Source of the DNA: Chloroflexota bacterium
GTDB taxonomy: Bacteria > Chloroflexota > Dormibacteria > CF-121
Reading direction: 5' to 3'
NCBI GenBank assembly: GCA_005889285.1
Contig: VBFF01000055.1
Coordinates: 1-8,075 of the forward strand
Length of the DNA stretch: 8,075 nucleotides
In this document: positions 5,942 through 8,075 of the stretch, piece after piece
Numbering within the stretch: the stretch's first letter is position 1
Layout of the letters: each line of letters opens with the position of its first letter
Program-made: the position numbers and the translations under genes
Notes under the pieces: model-generated
What the model was told of the DNA's origin: nothing
What the model saw: the letters and a program-made list of their open reading frames with translations, nothing else
Database searches by the model: none

Positions 5942-7204
5942 TTAGGCACTGAGGGCGCGCCGCCAGCGAGCGGGCACCTTGCCGTCGTAGTCGATGCCGC
6001 CGGCTCCGAGGAAGGTCGCGAGCCCGGCGATCGCTTCTCGGGTGGCTCGGGCGACCTGCAAATCGGCGCACCCAGGCTCGACCGACACCTGCCGGATCGA
6101 CAGCCGTTTCGTGTCGCGGTTCATCGCCGGGTCGACGCGTGCCACCAGCCGGTCCTCATGGAGCACGGGCATCGCGAAGTAGCCGTAGCGGCGCCTCGCC
6201 GCCGGCACATAAATCTCCATCGTGTAGTCGAACCCAAACATCCGGCTGGTGCGCTTGCGGTCGATGATCAGGTTGTCGAAGGGTGAGAGCAGCGTGGTGC
6301 GCGGCTTCCAATCACCAGCCTCGATCCGGTCGAGGAGCGCCATGTCATCCGCGTGCACGTACCAGGTTCCTGGCCAGGACCGATCGCCATCTTGGACGGT
6401 AACCGGAAGAATTCTTCCGTCTTTCTCCAGTGATGCCAGCACCGCCGGCAGATTCTCATACTTCCAGCGAATGAAGTTCTCCCGAACATCCGCAGGCGAC
6501 GCGACCCCGAGCCCCCGCAGCGAGATCTCGGTGGCCAACCGGACGATCGCCGGCTCGGCCAGCCTGGTCTTCGGCGTCCAGGCAGGCAAACAGCGCTCCG
6601 GGAGATCCCAGAGCTTTTGACCACCGCTTCGCCCCGCGACCATCAGCTGTCCCGTCATCTGCAGGTAGAAGAGCATCATGCCGACGTTGCGGCCGTTATT
6701 CCACCCACTGCTCCGCCAGGCACCGCTGGACTGATCCTCGAATGCGCGGGAGGGCAGCGGGCCACGGTCTCGGATCTGGCGTAAGATGCTGCGGCGCAGT
6801 GAGTCGTTCGCCTTCATCCAGGCCAGCACGCGTTGTGCCTGCCGCTCGCCGGAAACCGTAAACCCATGCCAGAACCCTTTGCCGGCCGCGATGCGGCGCA
6901 TGATTCCGTCGAAGATCGGGTAGTGCTCAGTGGCAACGATGGACGCGGCATGCGCCCAGGACTCGAAGAGACGGCGCTCGTCCCAGAGCAGCGTGTCAAG
7001 GTGTTTTGTTTGGTACGGCCCGACGCGGCTGAAGATGACCAGCTGGTGGCTCTGGGCGACAACGTTCGTTGGGTCAAGCTGCAGGAAACCGATGTCCCTG
7101 ACGACATCGAGGATGCCGTCGGCGTTCGGCTTGGCGCGCTTGCCGGCCAATCGCTGACGCGTGATCGCCAGCCGTCGCGCGGTCTCGGTGGAGAGAGTGC
7201 GCAC
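5942..7204 (-). CDS. Winged-helix DNA glycosylase, AlkX/YcaQ-type (HTH_42, COG3214)
   Basis: This 420-residue protein matches the HTH_42 family that includes E. coli YcaQ (AlkX) and Streptomyces AlkZ, which remove bulky alkylated bases and unhook interstrand crosslinks for base excision repair. The N-terminal winged-helix region carries FLQLDPTNVVAQSHQLVIFSR (40-60). Its QLD (42-44) is the QxD catalytic-type motif of the AlkX branch, not the QxQ of AlkZ. ESWAHAAS (81-88) follows, with His85. The C-terminal block LLSPFDNLIIDRKR (305-318), FDYTMEIYVPAARRRYGYFAMPVL (325-348) and RLVARVDPAMNR (352-363) is the strongest family signature. Length is in the family range. The start is GTG 7204, giving the expected LSTETARRLAITRQ opening; there is no ribosome site before it. 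It diverges from the OsmC gene across 60 bp. Assignment to the family is firm; the lesion specificity is inferred. Confidence 0.92.
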   Translation of the reverse strand: MRTLSTETARRLAITRQRLAGKRAKPNADGILDVVRDIGFLQLDPTNVVAQSHQLVIFSRVGPYQTKHLDTLLWDERRLFESWAHAASIVATEHYPIFDGIMRRIAAGKGFWHGFTVSGERQAQRVLAWMKANDSLRRSILRQIRDRGPLPSRAFEDQSSGAWRSSGWNNGRNVGMMLFYLQMTGQLMVAGRSGGQKLWDLPERCLPAWTPKTRLAEPAIVRLATEISLRGLGVASPADVRENFIRWKYENLPAVLASLEKDGRILPVTVQDGDRSWPGTWYVHADDMALLDRIEAGDWKPRTTLLSPFDNLIIDRKRTSRMFGFDYTMEIYVPAARRRYGYFAMPVLHEDRLVARVDPAMNRDTKRLSIRQVSVEPGCADLQVARATREAIAGLATFLGAGGIDYDGKVPARWRRALSA

Positions 7205-7264
7205 CGGCGAAGCTTAGTAAAAGGGCTTGTGCGACCATTCAACGGATCAAGCTAGGAGGTAAAC
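7205..7264. promoter_or_regulatory. Divergent intergenic region between DNA glycosylase and OsmC genes
   Basis: This 60-bp stretch contains the most AT-rich patch nearby (around 7212-7222) and must drive both genes. On the minus strand TTGAAT is followed 17 nt later by TACTAA, 9 nt before the glycosylase GTG, a weak promoter candidate. On the plus strand the OsmC gene has a strong ribosome site, AGGAGGT at 7254-7260, 4 nt before its ATG. Sharing one small region could co-regulate the two stress genes. Confidence 0.4.
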
Positions 7265-7777
7265 ATGTCCAACACCGACATTCGGGATGCACTCGCGAAT
7301 GCCATTGCCTATCTCAAAGCCCACCCCGATGACGCCCGCTATACGGACAGCGCCGCAACCGCCGTCCTGGAGTCCGGGCTGGCCGTGACGGTCCATGGGC
7401 CGCAGGGCATGTCGATCCATACCGACATGCCGAAGTCCGTGGGGGGGACTGACCAGTCGCCCTCCCCGGGATGGCTGCTTCGCGCCGCCCAGGCCAGTTG
7501 CCTGGCGACACTCATCGCCATGCGGGCTGCCCAGCAAGGTCTGGAACCAGGTCGAATCGAGGTGGTCGTCGATAGTGAATCGGACGACCGCGGAATTCTC
7601 GGCATCGACGATTCGGTCCCCGCGGGGCCAATGAGTTCGCGGGCACGCGTGCGGATCGGAGGGAATGGTGCCTCGCCCGAGCAGATGGCGGCTCTCGTCC
7701 GCTGGGCCGACGCGCACTGTCCGGTACAGGATGCGGTCAGGCGGGCCGTGCCCTGCACCGTGGAGACCGACAATTAG
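7265..7777 (+). CDS. OsmC/Ohr-family peroxiredoxin-like protein
   Basis: This 170-residue protein belongs to the OsmC fold, whose members reduce organic hydroperoxides in the cytoplasm using two cysteines. The paired cysteines are visible: Cys79 in AQASCLATLIAMRAA and Cys152 in HCPVQDAV, the latter at the usual start of the final helix. Between them lie the beta strands IEVVVDSESDDRGILGIDD (98-116) and MSSRARVRIGG (123-133), typical of the family. A third cysteine (164) lies near the C-terminus. The N-terminal third has VHGPQGMSIHTDMPKSVGGTDQSPSPGWLL, matching the stretch before the catalytic helix in this family. The start is set by AGGAGGT 4 nt upstream, the best ribosome site in the window. 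It diverges from the AlkX-type glycosylase and converges on tRNA-Thr, stopping 4 bp short of it. It is more OsmC-like than Ohr-like, but the substrate is not determined. Confidence 0.9.
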   Translation: MSNTDIRDALANAIAYLKAHPDDARYTDSAATAVLESGLAVTVHGPQGMSIHTDMPKSVGGTDQSPSPGWLLRAAQASCLATLIAMRAAQQGLEPGRIEVVVDSESDDRGILGIDDSVPAGPMSSRARVRIGGNGASPEQMAALVRWADAHCPVQDAVRRAVPCTVETDN

Positions 7778-7781
7778 GAAA

Positions 7782-7853
7782 AGCCGCCTCGGGGATTCGA
7801 ACCCCGGACCGATGGTTTACGAAACCATTGCTCTACCGCTGAGCTAAGGCGGC
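7782..7853 (-). tRNA. tRNA-Thr (anticodon CGU)
   Basis: Read on the minus strand, the gene folds as a standard cloverleaf. The acceptor stem is GCCGCCT with AGGCGGC, the D arm starts GCTCAGCGGTAGAGC, and the anticodon stem ATGGT/ACCAT encloses the loop TTCGTAA. The T arm is CGGGGTTCGAATCCCCG. The anticodon CGT (plus-strand 7819-7821) reads ACG threonine codons, the expected wobble companion in GC-rich genomes. The discriminator is T, and the next bases are TTTCC, so CCA is not encoded and must be added by the nucleotidyltransferase. A TAGAAT box lies 15 bp upstream. Confidence 0.95.
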
Positions 7854-7868
7854 TCGCAGCGCCCGGCT

Positions 7869-7876
7869 ATTCTACG
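7869..7876 (-). promoter_or_regulatory. CGTAGAAT box, probable -10 of tRNA-Thr
   Basis: TAGAAT (7869-7874), preceded by CG, lies in the gap between the clpB stop and the tRNA. It predicts transcription start near 7862, 9 nt before the mature tRNA 5' end, a normal leader for a tRNA. This gives an independent anchor for the octamer found before two protein genes. No clear -35 is seen at 16-18 nt. Confidence 0.55.
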
Positions 7877-7897
7877 GCTCCAACGCCGGGAGCGGTG

Positions 7898-8075
7898 TTA
7901 GCTGGCGACGCCGGCGTGTTCCTTGGCGCCGGCCTTGCGCAGCACGAGCTCGCCCTTCTCGGCATCGACCAGGACGGTGTCACCTTCGTGGAACTTGCCA
8001 TCGAGCACGGCCATGGCGAGCGGGTCCTGGAGGCGGCGCTGGATGACGCGTTTGAGTGGGCGCGCCCCATACACC
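7898..8075 (-). CDS. clpB: ClpB-type AAA+ disaggregase, C-terminal end only
   Basis: Only the last 58 codons are in the window; the gene continues past the right edge. The visible part starts [20 protein letters not shown], which contains the sensor-2 GAR motif (residues 3-5 of this fragment) and the RxIQ helix of the small D2 domain. It continues [17 protein letters not shown], the closing strand pair of Clp/Hsp100 proteins, and a short tail ending GVAS. ClpB works with DnaK to pull proteins out of aggregates in the cytoplasm. DPLA followed by GDTVLVD fits ClpB better than ClpA or ClpC, but with so little sequence a ClpC-type protein is not excluded. The TAA stop is 44 bp before the tRNA. 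Confidence 0.85.
   Translation of the reverse strand, partial: VYGARPLKRVIQRRLQDPLAMAVLDGKFHEGDTVLVDAEKGELVLRKAGAKEHAGVAS

Noticed and set aside
5002..5949. 315-codon minus-strand open frame spanning NfeD, the zinc-ribbon gene and the coiled-coil gene
   Set aside because: It is out of frame with NfeD and the zinc-ribbon protein, both of which have family motifs, and its product is Arg/Ser-rich without domains.
5927..5949. GTGCC...GGCAC inverted repeat between the two convergent stops
   Set aside because: It has only a 5-bp stem with a 13-nt loop and no T run, so it does not support a terminator call.
7782..7853. tRNA gene as a possible integration site
   Set aside because: No integrase, direct repeat of the tRNA 3' end, or change in base composition is visible in the window.

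Overview
The window is GC-rich bacterial chromosome, densely packed with genes that mostly belong to familiar families. It shows no plasmid, phage, transposon or CRISPR hallmark. The GC-rich third codon positions, the short zinc-ribbon and coiled-coil ORFs, the MBL-fold protein family at the left edge, and genes that start almost directly on a TAGAAT-like -10 box suggest an uncultured high-GC lineage such as Chloroflexota or Candidatus Dormibacterota. That assignment is an impression from protein style and has not been tested.

Layout, right to left, because nearly everything is on the minus strand. The right edge holds the last 58 codons of a ClpB-type disaggregase (7898-8075), then a tRNA-Thr(CGU) gene (7782-7853) with its own -10-like box. 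An OsmC-family peroxidase (7265-7777, plus) converges on the tRNA and diverges from an AlkX/YcaQ-type DNA glycosylase (5942-7204, minus). The glycosylase converges on a 67-residue coiled-coil protein of unknown function (5732-5935, plus).

From 5624 down to the left edge runs a block of seven minus-strand genes with gaps of 42 bp or less: a zinc-ribbon protein, a short NfeD protein, an SPFH/band-7 membrane protein, a GNAT acetyltransferase, a membrane-anchored HtrA/DegP-like protease, arginyl-tRNA synthetase, and an MBL-fold protein cut by the window edge. NfeD and SPFH are a well-known membrane-microdomain pair, and HtrA acts on misfolded proteins on the outer face of the membrane. The core of the block is therefore envelope quality control, with argS carried along. 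Much of the rest (ClpB, OsmC, AlkX) also concerns protein or DNA damage, but no shared regulon can be shown from this window.

I do not see a clear undescribed multi-gene system. The observations most worth checking are these. First, a recurring CGTAGAAT (or GTAG..T) box sits so close to several starts that the transcripts would be leaderless or nearly so. Second, argS seems to lack a normal start codon and may begin at a CTG overlapping the htrA stop. Third, that ArgS has LFSH where the class I HIGH motif should be. Fourth, the MBL-fold protein has lost most of its expected metal ligands.
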